From JANNHP01 sp031404455 (lineage in GTDB: Bacteria > Planctomycetota > JAJSAM01 > JAJVHW01), in assembly GCA_031404455.1 (NCBI GenBank), contig JANNHP010000335.1, forward strand, positions 1-44,540: a stretch of 44,540 nt of DNA, in the 5' to 3' direction. The notes below the pieces were generated by a model. It did not search any database, was not told where the DNA came from, and saw only the letters and a program-made list of their open reading frames with translations. Position numbers and translations under genes: made by a program. Each line of letters starts with the position of its first letter. Within the stretch, counting starts at the first letter, position 1. Of the stretch, positions 27,866 through 36,001 are shown in pieces.

Positions 27866-28555
27866 TCAGCGAACCGGCACGTCGAACAGGTAGCCCACGC
27901 CGCGCATCGTCTTCAGGAACTCGGGGTTCGCGGCGTCCTTCTCGATCTTCTCGCGGAGCTTCTGCACGAAGTTGTCGATCGTGCGCGGCGTGCCGTAGTA
28001 GTCGTAGCCCCAGACCTTGTTGAGGATCTGGTCGCGCGCGAGCACGCGGCCGCGGTTCTTGATGAACAGGCCGAGGAGTTCGAACTCCTTCTTCGACGTC
28101 TCGATGACGTTGCCGTCGATCCGCACGGTGCGCCCGACGAAGTCCACCTCGACCGTGCCGAACTTGAACGTCTCGGCGCCGCCCTCGAGCGCGGTCTTCT
28201 TCCGGACGAGCGCGCGGACGCGCGCCATCAGCTCCTTCACGCTGAAGGGCTTCGTGACGTAGTCGTCGGCGCCGAGGTCGAGACCGGTCACCTTGTCCGC
28301 CTCCATCGTCTTCGCCGTGAGCATGAGGATCGCGACCGCCGGATCGCGCTTGCGCACGGAACGGCAGATCTCGAAGCCGTTGAGCTTCGGCAGCATGAGG
28401 TCGAGGACGATGAGGTCCGGCTGCGCGTCGAACGCGAGACGCAGGCCCTCCTCCCCGTCGGTCGCGGTGACGACCTCGTAGCCCTCGAAGCGCAGGTTCT
28501 TCTCGAGTCCGAGGAGGATCGAGCGATCGTCCTCGACGAGCAGCACTTTGGTCAT
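27866..28555 (-). CDS. OmpR/PhoB-family response regulator
   Basis: 229 residues. The receiver domain (1-120) has acidic residues Glu8-Asp9-Asp10, phosphoacceptor Asp52 (DLIVLDLMLP), Thr80 and Lys102 (TKPF). A winged-helix DNA-binding domain (about 130-227) carries the typical KKEFELLGLFIKNRGRVLAR and a terminal hairpin (TMRGVGYLF). All signalling residues are present. The ATG overlaps the kinase stop as ATGA (28555-28552), behind a GGAGGTGA ribosome site, so it is coupled to the histidine kinase upstream. Targets are not evident; neighbouring envelope genes are candidates. Confidence 0.97.
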   Translation of the reverse strand: MTKVLLVEDDRSILLGLEKNLRFEGYEVVTATDGEEGLRLAFDAQPDLIVLDLMLPKLNGFEICRSVRKRDPAVAILMLTAKTMEADKVTGLDLGADDYVTKPFSVKELMARVRALVRKKTALEGGAETFKFGTVEVDFVGRTVRIDGNVIETSKKEFELLGLFIKNRGRVLARDQILNKVWGYDYYGTPRTIDNFVQKLREKIEKDAANPEFLKTMRGVGYLFDVPVR

Positions 28556-30711
28556 CGGTCACCTCCGCGCGACGCTTCGATCGCGAGACGCCGTCCGACG
28601 ACGGCCTCCGGGAGCGTGACGCGGAAGCACGCGCCGCCCAGTCGCTGCGACTTCAGCACCTCGATGCGCCCGCCGTGCGCGAGCGCGATGCGCCGGGCGA
28701 CGGCGAGGCCGATGCCCGTGCCCTCGACGCGCCGCGAGAGCGTGTCGTCGCCGCGGTAGAACTCCTCGAACACCAACTCGCGCTCCCTCTCCGGCACGCC
28801 CGGACCGTCGTCCTCGACCTCGATCACGACGCCGCCCGCCGCGCTGGACCGACGGACGCCGACGCGGATCTTCGCCCCATCGTGCCCGGCGTGTTTCACC
28901 GCATTGTCAAGGAGGTTGAGAAGCACCTGGAGCAGCGCGTCGCGGTCGATGATCGACTCGGGCAGCGGGTCCTCCACGCCGAGCTCGAGCGCAGCCTGCG
29001 CAGCCTCGGCCCGCTTGCGGAAGACGACGACCGCGCGGCGGGCGACTTCCCCCGCGTCGGCGCTCTTCAATTCGATCGGCGCCCGGCCCCGCGCGAACGA
29101 CGCGAAGTGCAGCATGCGCTCCACGAGCGTCTGGAGGCGGTCGGTCTCCTGGGCGATGACGTCGAGGCATTCCTTCGCCTCGGCGTCGTCCCGGACCCGC
29201 CCCTCGCGCAGCGTCTCGACGAACATCCGAAGGCTGGTCAACGGCGTGCGCAGTTCGTGGGAGAGGTTCGAGACGAAGTCGCTCTTCATCCGCGCGAGGC
29301 GCACCTCGCGCATCACGGCGCGCACGGCGAGAAGGCTCGCCGCCACGACGGCGAGGCCCGCGCCGACGAGGATCGAGAGCCAGAGCAGGCGCGCCGACGT
29401 CGTCTGACGCTCGATCACCGACGCGTCCGCGAGGACGACGTTCGCGTGGAGTCCGGGCAGGGCGGAGCCGAACGGGACGTCCGCGTCGAGGAGCACCGGG
29501 CCGTCCGCCTTCGCGAGGATGTCGTGGTCCGCGGCGTCGCGGACGGCGATCGCCACGCCCTCGGGAAGCGCCATCGCGCGCGTCGCGGGCTCGAGCGCCT
29601 CGGCCTTCAGCGCGGACGGCGGGGCGACGAATGCGACGCCGATCGGCTCGCCCGGACGGACGAGCGCGCGCGGGAACGGGATGACGGTGAGGAGGGCGCC
29701 CGTGCCGAGGTCGAACCGCGACGCGAATTCGCCGCCCGCCGCGTCGCGCAGGGGAGGACGTCCGATCGACGCCGCCGCCTGCTCCAGCCGCTGGTCGATC
29801 GCGTCGCAGAGTTCGAGCCGGTCGCGCAGTTCGCGCTGCTGCTTCGGCGACAGCAGCGTCGCGCCGCGGAGCAGGAGGTCGCACGCGTCGGCCTCCACGC
29901 GATAGGCGGGCTCGGACAGGATCGGGCGGAGTCGCTGCGCCCGCTCGCGGCGGTCCCCGACCTCGTCGACGAAGGCTTCGGCCTGCGCCGGCGCCGAGAC
30001 GATCGATTCGTAGATCACCCGGCAGATGACCGCGGACGCCGCGGGACCGAGCGGCTCCGACTCCGACAGGGGGCTGCGGTCGTCGCGGACGGCCGCGTAC
30101 TTCGTGAGGATCGCCTTCGCGAACTCGCGCGCCGAGTCGCGGTCGCCGAGAGCCAGCGCGGCGCGGCATCCGGACTGGAGCGCGAGCGCCGCCGCGACGA
30201 CGTCGCCGGGGGAGCCGCCTTCCGCGTCCGACGCGAGCCCCCGCGCCGTCTCGACCGCGCGAGCCGGGTCGGCGCGCTCGAGCCTCACGAGCTCGGCGAG
30301 TCTCGCCCGCGCCCGAGCATCCTGCGCGCCGGCGGGCGGCGCCACGAGCGGCGGACGCTGATGGTCGGTGAGCCGGCCGCCGGTGTCGATGAGGTACGCG
30401 TACGCGAAGAGGCGGGCGGCGCGCCCGTCCATCGCGGCGCGGACCCGATCCCACGGCGAGACGATGTCCTCCCGCCCGATCGCGTCGGCGAGTTTCAGCT
30501 CCTCGTCGCCGACCCGCGCCGCCGCCTCGCGGACCACGTTCAGGACGACGGGCCGGGCACTCTCCGCGAGATCCCGCTCGATCTCCCGCCGCCTCTCCGA
30601 CGTGCTCCTGAGTCCGAGCGCCGCGAGCACGCCGACCTGGAGCAGCGCCGCCCCGAGCACGACGGCGGCGACCTTCGACTCGCGCGGGAAACGGTGCAGC
30701 GACAGGCGCAT
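28552..30711 (-). CDS. Membrane sensor histidine kinase
   Basis: 719 residues from the ATG that follows AAGGAG by 8 bases. TM1 at about 14-35 and TM2 at 442-466 enclose a large sensor region of about 400 residues, Ala/Arg-rich and largely helical, with no recognised family. After TM2 come the dimerisation/phosphoacceptor helix with His485 (FVSNLSHELRTPLTSL), the N-box Asn603 (LLNLLDNAVKHA), G1 (VEDDGPGVP), the F-box (FEEFYRG) and G2 (GTGIGLAVAR). It should phosphorylate Asp52 of the regulator encoded directly after it with a 4-base overlap. The long extracytoplasmic region suggests sensing of an envelope signal. Confidence 0.95.
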   Translation of the reverse strand: MRLSLHRFPRESKVAAVVLGAALLQVGVLAALGLRSTSERRREIERDLAESARPVVLNVVREAAARVGDEELKLADAIGREDIVSPWDRVRAAMDGRAARLFAYAYLIDTGGRLTDHQRPPLVAPPAGAQDARARARLAELVRLERADPARAVETARGLASDAEGGSPGDVVAAALALQSGCRAALALGDRDSAREFAKAILTKYAAVRDDRSPLSESEPLGPAASAVICRVIYESIVSAPAQAEAFVDEVGDRRERAQRLRPILSEPAYRVEADACDLLLRGATLLSPKQQRELRDRLELCDAIDQRLEQAAASIGRPPLRDAAGGEFASRFDLGTGALLTVIPFPRALVRPGEPIGVAFVAPPSALKAEALEPATRAMALPEGVAIAVRDAADHDILAKADGPVLLDADVPFGSALPGLHANVVLADASVIERQTTSARLLWLSILVGAGLAVVAASLLAVRAVMREVRLARMKSDFVSNLSHELRTPLTSLRMFVETLREGRVRDDAEAKECLDVIAQETDRLQTLVERMLHFASFARGRAPIELKSADAGEVARRAVVVFRKRAEAAQAALELGVEDPLPESIIDRDALLQVLLNLLDNAVKHAGHDGAKIRVGVRRSSAAGGVVIEVEDDGPGVPERERELVFEEFYRGDDTLSRRVEGTGIGLAVARRIALAHGGRIEVLKSQRLGGACFRVTLPEAVVGRRLAIEASRGGDR

Positions 30712-30806
30712 GGGGTGGGCTCCTTCTCGCCGGGCGGCGGGCGATTGCGAAGCGCCGAAGGACGGCGGGCGCCCCGAGGAGCCCGCACACAACGACCGGG
30801 AAGCGC

Positions 30807-31907
30807 TCAGTCGCGGACGGCGGGCGCGACGAACGTGCGTTCGTCCGCGGCCGGGGCGTCGATCTCTCCCAGGTGGCGGTCCGCGTGCCCGCTCTGCGTC
30901 GCGACCCGCAGGCGCACGACGTACCGGCCCGGCACGGCGACGTTCGCCCGGAAACGGCCGTCCGCGTCCGTCCGCGCCTCCACCGTCAGCGCGGCGCCCT
31001 TCCTCGCGAGCACGACGGTGCTCTTCGCGAACGGGCGGCCCGTTGCATCTTCGACGCGTCCCGTGACGATCCCCAGCGGCATCCGCCGGACGAGGAGCGC
31101 GCCCGTTCCCGTCGGGACCTGCTCCGTGTCGAGGAGGACGTGCTCGGTCACGTATCCCTCGGGCCGATCCTCGACGAGCGTTGCGAACCCCGAAGGCAGA
31201 CCGTCGAAGGCGAACGATCCGTCCGCCGACGTCGCAGTCTCGGCCGCGATGTACGCGCCGCTCGACATCGCACGCGGGACGCGCGTGCGGAGCCGGAGCC
31301 CCGCGACGGCGTTGCCGTCGGCGTCGACGACGCGGCCCGCGATCGTCTCGCCGGCGCGAAGCCTCACGACGAGGTCCTTCGCCCCGCCCGCCTCGAGCCG
31401 GACCTTCTCCACCGGATGGCGGAATCCGTGAGGCGGCGAAGTCGGCGTGACGACCCGCAGCACCACGGGCCTGTCGCGCGGCGCGGCGACGCGGAAACGC
31501 CCGTCGGCGCCAGTGCACGCCCGCACCGTGCGCGGCATCGGCATGGTGACGTCGAGTTGGACGAGGATCTGCGCGTCCCGCACCGGCTCGCCGCTCGGCG
31601 CGACCACGATCCCGTCGATCGAGCACTCGACCGGCTTCACGAACTCGAGCGCGGGCGCGGCCGGCGGTCTCGGCCCGGCGGGAGGCACGACGGGAGGCAC
31701 GGCGGCCGCGACCGGGACCGGCTCTGCCGGCGGCGGCGGGTCGTCGCGGGGAACGCGGGGCTGCGCCAAGGCGTGAGGAGAAGGCGCGGCCGCGGCATCG
31801 TCGGCGAGCGGCGGGCCCGGATCGGACGTCGCGCACGCCGCGAGCAGCAGCAACGCGAGCGCGGCGACCCGCGCGCGGCCCGTTCGACGTCGTCGTCCTC
31901 CGGACAT
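30807..31907 (-). CDS. Lipoprotein with carboxypeptidase-regulatory-like repeats
   Basis: 366 residues with a lipoprotein signal (VAALALLLLAAC, Cys near 25), a Pro/Ala-rich spacer (about 40-88) and three successive beta-sandwich repeats of the carboxypeptidase regulatory-like type. Marks are IDGIVVAPSGEPVRDAQILV with ADGRFRVAAP, IAGRVVDADGNAVAGLRLRT with ADGSFAFDGLPSG, and VTGRVEDATGRPFAKSTVVL with ADGRFRANVAVPGRY. Such repeats act as binding or spacer domains on surface proteins. It lies 95 bases upstream of the histidine kinase gene on the same strand, so the two may be cotranscribed and functionally linked at the envelope; the link is inference. Confidence 0.88.
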   Translation of the reverse strand: MSGGRRRRTGRARVAALALLLLAACATSDPGPPLADDAAAAPSPHALAQPRVPRDDPPPPAEPVPVAAAVPPVVPPAGPRPPAAPALEFVKPVECSIDGIVVAPSGEPVRDAQILVQLDVTMPMPRTVRACTGADGRFRVAAPRDRPVVLRVVTPTSPPHGFRHPVEKVRLEAGGAKDLVVRLRAGETIAGRVVDADGNAVAGLRLRTRVPRAMSSGAYIAAETATSADGSFAFDGLPSGFATLVEDRPEGYVTEHVLLDTEQVPTGTGALLVRRMPLGIVTGRVEDATGRPFAKSTVVLARKGAALTVEARTDADGRFRANVAVPGRYVVRLRVATQSGHADRHLGEIDAPAADERTFVAPAVRD

Positions 31908-31958
31908 GGCCCGGATCCTAACCGTGCGGCGATGCAGACTTCGTCACGTGCGTGCAAC

Positions 31959-32762
31959 TCACCCCACCGGCCGGACGTCCCGCGCGTGCTCGGCGAGCAC
32001 GTGCCGATGGCGGCCGTCGTCGGTGCGCAGGAGCAGGCCGTCGGTCGCGGAGAGGTCGGCGACGAAGCCCTCGACCTCGGCGTCGGCGTCCTTGAGCGTC
32101 ACGCGGCGGCCGAGGAGCACGCTGCGGCGGCGGTAGGCCTCGTGGAGTTCTGCGGTGCCGCGGCCCGCGAGCGCCATCTCGACGCGCGGTTCGAGCGCGG
32201 CGAGCGCGGCGCAGAGCACGACGGCGCGGTCGTGGCGGCGCCCGGTCCGCACCGCGAGGCTCGTCGCGATCGCGCGCAGTTCCGGCGGGAACTCGTCCGC
32301 GCGCTGGTTGACGTTCACGCCGAAGCCCGCGACGAACGCGGGGCTCTCGGTGCGGAAGCCGCGCGCCTCGACGAGGACCCCCGCCACCTTGCGCCCGTCG
32401 CACCAGAGGTCGTTCGGCCACTTGATCCCGACGTCCACGCCGACCGTCGCCTCGATCCCCTCGGCGAGTCCGAGCCCCACCGCCGCGACGAGCAGCGTCG
32501 GCGACGCGATGGGCGACTCGGAGCGCAGCACGAGGCTCGCGTGGATCGACGTCCCCGGCGGCGAGTGCCACACGCGTCCGCGCTGTCCTCGCCCCTGCGT
32601 CTGGCGGTTGGCGACGACGAGCGTGCCGTGCGGCGCGCCCTGCGAGAGGAGATCGAGTGCCAGGTCGTTCGTGCTGCCGCACGTCTCGTAGAAGACCAGC
32701 GAACGGCCGAGGTGCTCGGTCGCGAGGCCGCGCCGGACCGCCTTGGCCGAGAAGTCGCTCAA
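31959..32762 (-). CDS. birA: Biotin--[acetyl-CoA-carboxylase] ligase, no repressor domain
   Basis: 267 residues. It joins biotin to the carrier protein of acetyl-CoA carboxylase via biotinyl-AMP. Signatures: FYETCGSTNDLA, GRGQRGRVWHSPPGTSI (biotin/ATP loop), IKWPNDLWCDGRKVAGVLVE with the catalytic Lys region, and GFGVNVNQ. A C-terminal SH3-like part follows (LGRRVTLKDADAEVEGFVAD). There is no N-terminal helix-turn-helix, so it is a mono-functional (group I) ligase. Its ATG overlaps the nadC stop as ATGA (32762-32759), so the pair is translationally coupled. Confidence 0.96.
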   Translation of the reverse strand: MSDFSAKAVRRGLATEHLGRSLVFYETCGSTNDLALDLLSQGAPHGTLVVANRQTQGRGQRGRVWHSPPGTSIHASLVLRSESPIASPTLLVAAVGLGLAEGIEATVGVDVGIKWPNDLWCDGRKVAGVLVEARGFRTESPAFVAGFGVNVNQRADEFPPELRAIATSLAVRTGRRHDRAVVLCAALAALEPRVEMALAGRGTAELHEAYRRRSVLLGRRVTLKDADAEVEGFVADLSATDGLLLRTDDGRHRHVLAEHARDVRPVG

Positions 32763-33667
32763 GCGGGGAGCGCCTTCACGATCCTCATCGACACGTCGAG
32801 CGCCGGGGCCGAGTGCGTGATCGCGCCGACGGAGATGCGCTCGACGCCCGTCTCCGCGTAGCGGCGCACGGTCGCGAGAGTGATGCCGCCCGACGCTTCG
32901 AGCTCCGGCCCGCCGCCGCCGGGGAACGCGGCGTCGCGCACGCGGACCGCCTCGGCCATCCGCTCCGGCGAGAAGTTGTCGAGGAGGACGACTTCGACGC
33001 GCGGGACGAGCGCCGCGCGGAGCTCGTCGATGTCCACCGCCTCGATGCCGATCGGCACTCCCGGCTTCTCGCGGACGATCAGCGCGACGACGTCGGCCAT
33101 CGACTCGGCCGTCCCGGCGGCGCGCGCGGCTTCGAGGTGGTTCGCCTTGACGAGGATCCGGTCCGCGAGCGACTCGCGGTGGACGCCGCCGCCGCCCGCG
33201 CGGACGGCTTCGAGGTCGAACGCTCGCAGACCGGGCGCCGTCTTGCGCGTGGCCAGTATCCGGGCGCGCGTCCCCTTCACTGCGTCGACGAACTTCGCCG
33301 TCAGCGTCGCGATCCCGCTCATGCGCTGGACCAGGTTGACGACGGTTCGCTCCCCGGCGAGGAGCGTCCGGAGGCTGCCGTCCATGCGCGCGAGTTCGTC
33401 GCCGGCGCGGACCCGGACGGCACCTCTCAGATACGCGGTCGGCGCGTAGTTCAGGCTGTCGCCCGGTTCGAGCAGTTCGGCGAACACGAAGCCGCCGAAC
33501 TCCGCCCCCGAGGGAATGCCATCTTCCTTCGCCACGATCAGCGCGAACCCGCGCGCGTCCGGCGGCACCAGCGTCGCAGCCGTCACGTCGGTCCGGGCCG
33601 CGTCCTCCTTCAGCGCGAGACGGATCGCCTCGCGGTGGAGTTCGGTGATCTCGGGCGGCGGCCTCAT
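32759..33667 (-). CDS. nadC: Nicotinate-nucleotide pyrophosphorylase (quinolinate PRTase)
   Basis: 302 residues. It converts quinolinate and PRPP to nicotinate mononucleotide in de novo NAD synthesis. Motifs: AARTDVTAATL near the N-terminus, GERTVVNLVQRMSGIATLT, ATRKTAPGLRAFDLEAVRAG with active-site Arg/Lys, GGGGVHRESLADRILVKANH, VVLLDNFSPERM and LEASGGITLATVRRYAETGV. Length and motifs are complete. The downstream birA start overlaps its stop. The ComEA-like gene begins upstream on the same strand, 22 bases away, so the three genes may form one transcript. Confidence 0.97.
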   Translation of the reverse strand: MRPPPEITELHREAIRLALKEDAARTDVTAATLVPPDARGFALIVAKEDGIPSGAEFGGFVFAELLEPGDSLNYAPTAYLRGAVRVRAGDELARMDGSLRTLLAGERTVVNLVQRMSGIATLTAKFVDAVKGTRARILATRKTAPGLRAFDLEAVRAGGGGVHRESLADRILVKANHLEAARAAGTAESMADVVALIVREKPGVPIGIEAVDIDELRAALVPRVEVVLLDNFSPERMAEAVRVRDAAFPGGGGPELEASGGITLATVRRYAETGVERISVGAITHSAPALDVSMRIVKALPA

Positions 33668-33689
33668 GGGCCGGGATGCTACGCCCTCG

Positions 33690-34019
33690 TCATCTCTCCC
33701 CGCACCGGACGAACGCCCGGAGGCGCTCGATCGTGGACGGACCGATGCCGGGCACGCGGGCGAGGTCCTCGACGGACGCGAACGGCGCGGCGCGGCGGGC
33801 CTCGACGATCCGGGCGGCGAGAGCGGGTCCGACGCCCGGCAGCGCCTCGATCTCGCCCGGCGGCGCTTCGTTCAGCTCGACGACGTGCCGCGGCAGCCCG
33901 ACAGGGACCGGCGCCGGCGCGTTGCGCGCTCCCGAAGCGAGTTCGCCCGCGAGGAGCAGGACGACGAGCCCGAACGCGAGGCGCGCGTCGTCGGCCGGGA
34001 GATCGGAGTGTGTGCCCAC
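33690..34019 (-). CDS. ComEA-like membrane-anchored helix-hairpin-helix protein
   Basis: 109 residues: a transmembrane segment at about 13-30 (LAFGLVVLLLAGELASG), a short linker, then a (HhH)2 domain at about 45-105 (VELNEAPPGEIEALPGVGPA; FASVEDLARVPGIGPSTIER). The two GVGP/GIGP hairpins are the DNA-backbone-binding elements of ComEA. ComEA proteins bind incoming DNA in the periplasm during natural transformation, but small HhH proteins of this kind are also found without a competence system and none is visible here. It lies directly upstream of nadC-birA on the same strand. Confidence 0.88.
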   Translation of the reverse strand: MGTHSDLPADDARLAFGLVVLLLAGELASGARNAPAPVPVGLPRHVVELNEAPPGEIEALPGVGPALAARIVEARRAAPFASVEDLARVPGIGPSTIERLRAFVRCGER

Positions 34020-34135
34020 ATCAATGAGGTCCGTCCGAGCGGGTGAAAGGTGACATTTCGCTCTCTGCGACCTGAGTCACGTCCGCGGCGCGCCCGGCAG
34101 GCGATGATGTCGGCGTCCGAACCAGGAGGCCCGAC

Positions 34136-34564
34136 ATGTCCTCGAAGCTGCTCGTCCCGGTCGATCTCGCCAGCGAGGACCCGCCCGAGGTGAAGTTCGC
34201 CGCCGACCTCGCGCGCCAGAGCGGGGCGAAAGTCATCCTCTTGCACGTGATCGACTACGTGCCGATGCTGCTGCCCGTGGAACTGCCCGGCGGCTACCCG
34301 CTGCCGCAGATCGAGATCGTGCGCGAGGCGGTAGGGCAGAAGCTTGCGCGCATCGCCGCGAAGATGGCCGAAGTCGAGTGCCACACGATGATCGAGGTCG
34401 GCGGCGCGGCCACGCAGATCCTCGACGTCGCGAAGCGCGAGAAGGTCGACCAGATCGTCATCGGCAGTCACAGCAAGAAGGCGGTCGCCCGCCTCGTGCT
34501 CGGCAGCGTCGCCGACCGCGTCGCGCACTTGGCCCCGTGCCCGGTGACGATCATCCGGGCCTGA
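34136..34564 (+). CDS. Universal stress protein (UspA family)
   Basis: 142 residues after an AGGAGG ribosome site. Single Usp domain: KLLVPVDLASEDPPEVKFAA at the N-terminus, KVILLHVIDYVP, and QIVIGSHSKKAVARLVLGSV with ADRVAHLAPCPVTIIRA at the end. The ATP-binding signature G-2x-G-9x-G(S/T) reads GSHS-9x-GS, so the second Gly is replaced by Ser; nucleotide binding may be altered. It is divergent from the ComEA-like gene (116-base gap) and is followed by a REPIN-like double palindrome. Its role in stress survival is known for the family only in general terms. Confidence 0.95.
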   Translation: MSSKLLVPVDLASEDPPEVKFAADLARQSGAKVILLHVIDYVPMLLPVELPGGYPLPQIEIVREAVGQKLARIAAKMAEVECHTMIEVGGAATQILDVAKREKVDQIVIGSHSKKAVARLVLGSVADRVAHLAPCPVTIIRA

Positions 34565-34639
34565 TCAACAACGACTCTGAGCGGCATCGCCGTCAAGCCC
34601 GTCGCGCTTCAGTCCCCACGGGGTGATGCGCCTGTCGCT

Positions 34640-34717
34640 GTAGGGGCGACGCATGCGTCGCCCGGTTCCATGCGCCGCGTCTGAAGGCGAACCGGGCGAG
34701 GCATGCCTCGCCCCTAC
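34640..34717. repeat. REPIN-like double palindrome
   Basis: Two perfect 20-base palindromes, GGGCGACGCATGCGTCGCCC (34644-34663) and GGGCGAGGCATGCCTCGCCC (34694-34713), are arranged as an inverted pair. The block from TAGGGGCG to GGTTC (34641-34668) is complementary to the block from GAACC to CGCCCCTA (34689-34716) with two mismatches, leaving a 20-base spacer. The outer edges carry the same GTAGGGGCG as the repeat at 4110. This is the layout of paired REP units (REPIN). It fills the gap between the stress-protein and glycosyltransferase genes, whose 3' ends converge here. No RAYT transposase gene is present in the window. Confidence 0.8.
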
Positions 34718-34762
34718 CGGCTACCGCCGCCCCGGTCCTGCCGGCTCGCCATCGATGGCGCC

Positions 34763-35989
34763 TCAGCGGTTCTGTTCGATCGCGTCGTAGAGATCGACGA
34801 GGCGCGTGCTCTCGCGCTCCCAGTTGAGGGATTCGCGGTGCGCGCGGACCGCGGCCTCGGCGCAGGTCCGTGCGAGCGGACCGTCGTGGAGCAGCGTGTG
34901 GATCCCCTCGGCGAGCGCCGCCGGGTCCTGCGGGCAGCGCGCGGGGTAGAGCACGCCCGCGCCGGTCTCGCGCACGATCGCGCCGACGTCTCCGGTGTCC
35001 GAAGCGACGACCGGCAGGCCCGCCGCGAGCGACGACCAGAACCGCGGCGGGATCCCGAGCCGCAGTTGCGGCGTGGCCGGCTCGGTCGGGACGAGCGCGA
35101 CGTCGGCCGAGGCCGCGAGTCGCATCGTCTCCCCCTCCGGCGCCTCCGGGATGAACCGGACCTGCCCGGAGACACCCTCGGCGTCCGCGATCCGCTCGTA
35201 CTTCGTGAGCCGCGGCGCGCAGCCGAGGAACGCCAGCACGTGGCCCTCGCCGAGGAGACGGAGCGAGCGGATCGCCATGTCGGCGCCGCACCCGTCGGTG
35301 AGCGGACCGAAGAAGAGGAGCACGCGGTCCGTGACGAAGGCCCCGACGCGGCGCCGCAGCGCGTTGCTCCGGACGGGCGCGCGGTACGGCGGGATCGTGC
35401 GGACGACCGCGGGCGGCGCCCCGCCGTAGCGGCGTGCGAGGTCGTCGGCGAGCGAGTCGCTGTCCGCGATCGTCGCGGCGACGCCGCGGCGGCGGAGTTT
35501 CGTCTCGAGCGCGCTCGCCTTGCGGCGCAAGAGGCCGAGGGCGCCCTGGTACGCCGCGCGGCCCGCGCCGTGCGTGGAGGGCGCGATGATGCCGGCGAGA
35601 CGGTCCACGTACGCGGCGCCCGCGACGTCGTGGACGAACGGGATCCCGAGCGCGAGCGCTGCGTCCTGCGCGGGGAGCGCCACGTCGAGGTCGCACGCGT
35701 GGATCGCCTCGGGCGTCTCGCGCGCGACGGCCGCATCCACGAGCGGCCGGAACCGCTCGTACCAGAGTGCCAGACGCACGGGCCGCCGGAGACCGCCGCC
35801 GTGCGCCTTCCAGCCCTTCAGCGGCACGCGCACGAACACGACTCCGCCCTCGTCCTCCTCCTCCTCGGTCGCGGCCGAGAGGACGCCGAACACGGTCACG
35901 CGGTGCCCCGCCGCGGCGAGCGCACGCGCTTCGAGGCGCACGCGGAGGTTCTGCGTGAGGTCGTCAGCCGTGACGAGGGCGATCTTCAT
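34763..35989 (-). CDS. GT4-type glycosyltransferase
   Basis: 408 residues with a GT-B layout. The N-terminal domain begins MKIALVTADDLTQNLRVRLE and includes EAIHACDLDVALPA and GIPFVHDVAGA. The C-terminal nucleotide-sugar domain includes DRVLLFFGPLTDGCGADMAI, EGVSGQVRFIPEAPEGE, ASADVALVPTEPATPQLRLG and LAAGLPVVASDTGDVGAIV. The usual EX7E motif is replaced by a PPRFWSSLAAGLPVV variant without the first Glu. It would transfer a sugar at the cytoplasmic face during glycan assembly; donor and acceptor are unknown. It begins 12 bases after the stop of the O-antigen-ligase-like gene, which overlaps asnB, so the three are one minus-strand operon. Confidence 0.93.
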   Translation of the reverse strand: MKIALVTADDLTQNLRVRLEARALAAAGHRVTVFGVLSAATEEEEDEGGVVFVRVPLKGWKAHGGGLRRPVRLALWYERFRPLVDAAVARETPEAIHACDLDVALPAQDAALALGIPFVHDVAGAAYVDRLAGIIAPSTHGAGRAAYQGALGLLRRKASALETKLRRRGVAATIADSDSLADDLARRYGGAPPAVVRTIPPYRAPVRSNALRRRVGAFVTDRVLLFFGPLTDGCGADMAIRSLRLLGEGHVLAFLGCAPRLTKYERIADAEGVSGQVRFIPEAPEGETMRLAASADVALVPTEPATPQLRLGIPPRFWSSLAAGLPVVASDTGDVGAIVRETGAGVLYPARCPQDPAALAEGIHTLLHDGPLARTCAEAAVRAHRESLNWERESTRLVDLYDAIEQNR

Positions 35990-36001
35990 GTCGAGAGCGT
36001 G

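Noticed and set aside
28675..31431. Long plus-strand frame opposite the histidine kinase and lipoprotein genes
   Set aside because: Arg/Glu/Asp-rich low-information translation mirroring the real minus-strand genes; no start signal or recognisable domain.
30712..31836. Upstream extension of the histidine kinase frame to a 1094-residue protein
   Set aside because: The extension is Arg/Gly/Pro nonsense overlapping the lipoprotein gene in another frame; the ATG at 30711 has a Shine-Dalgarno and leads straight into TM1.
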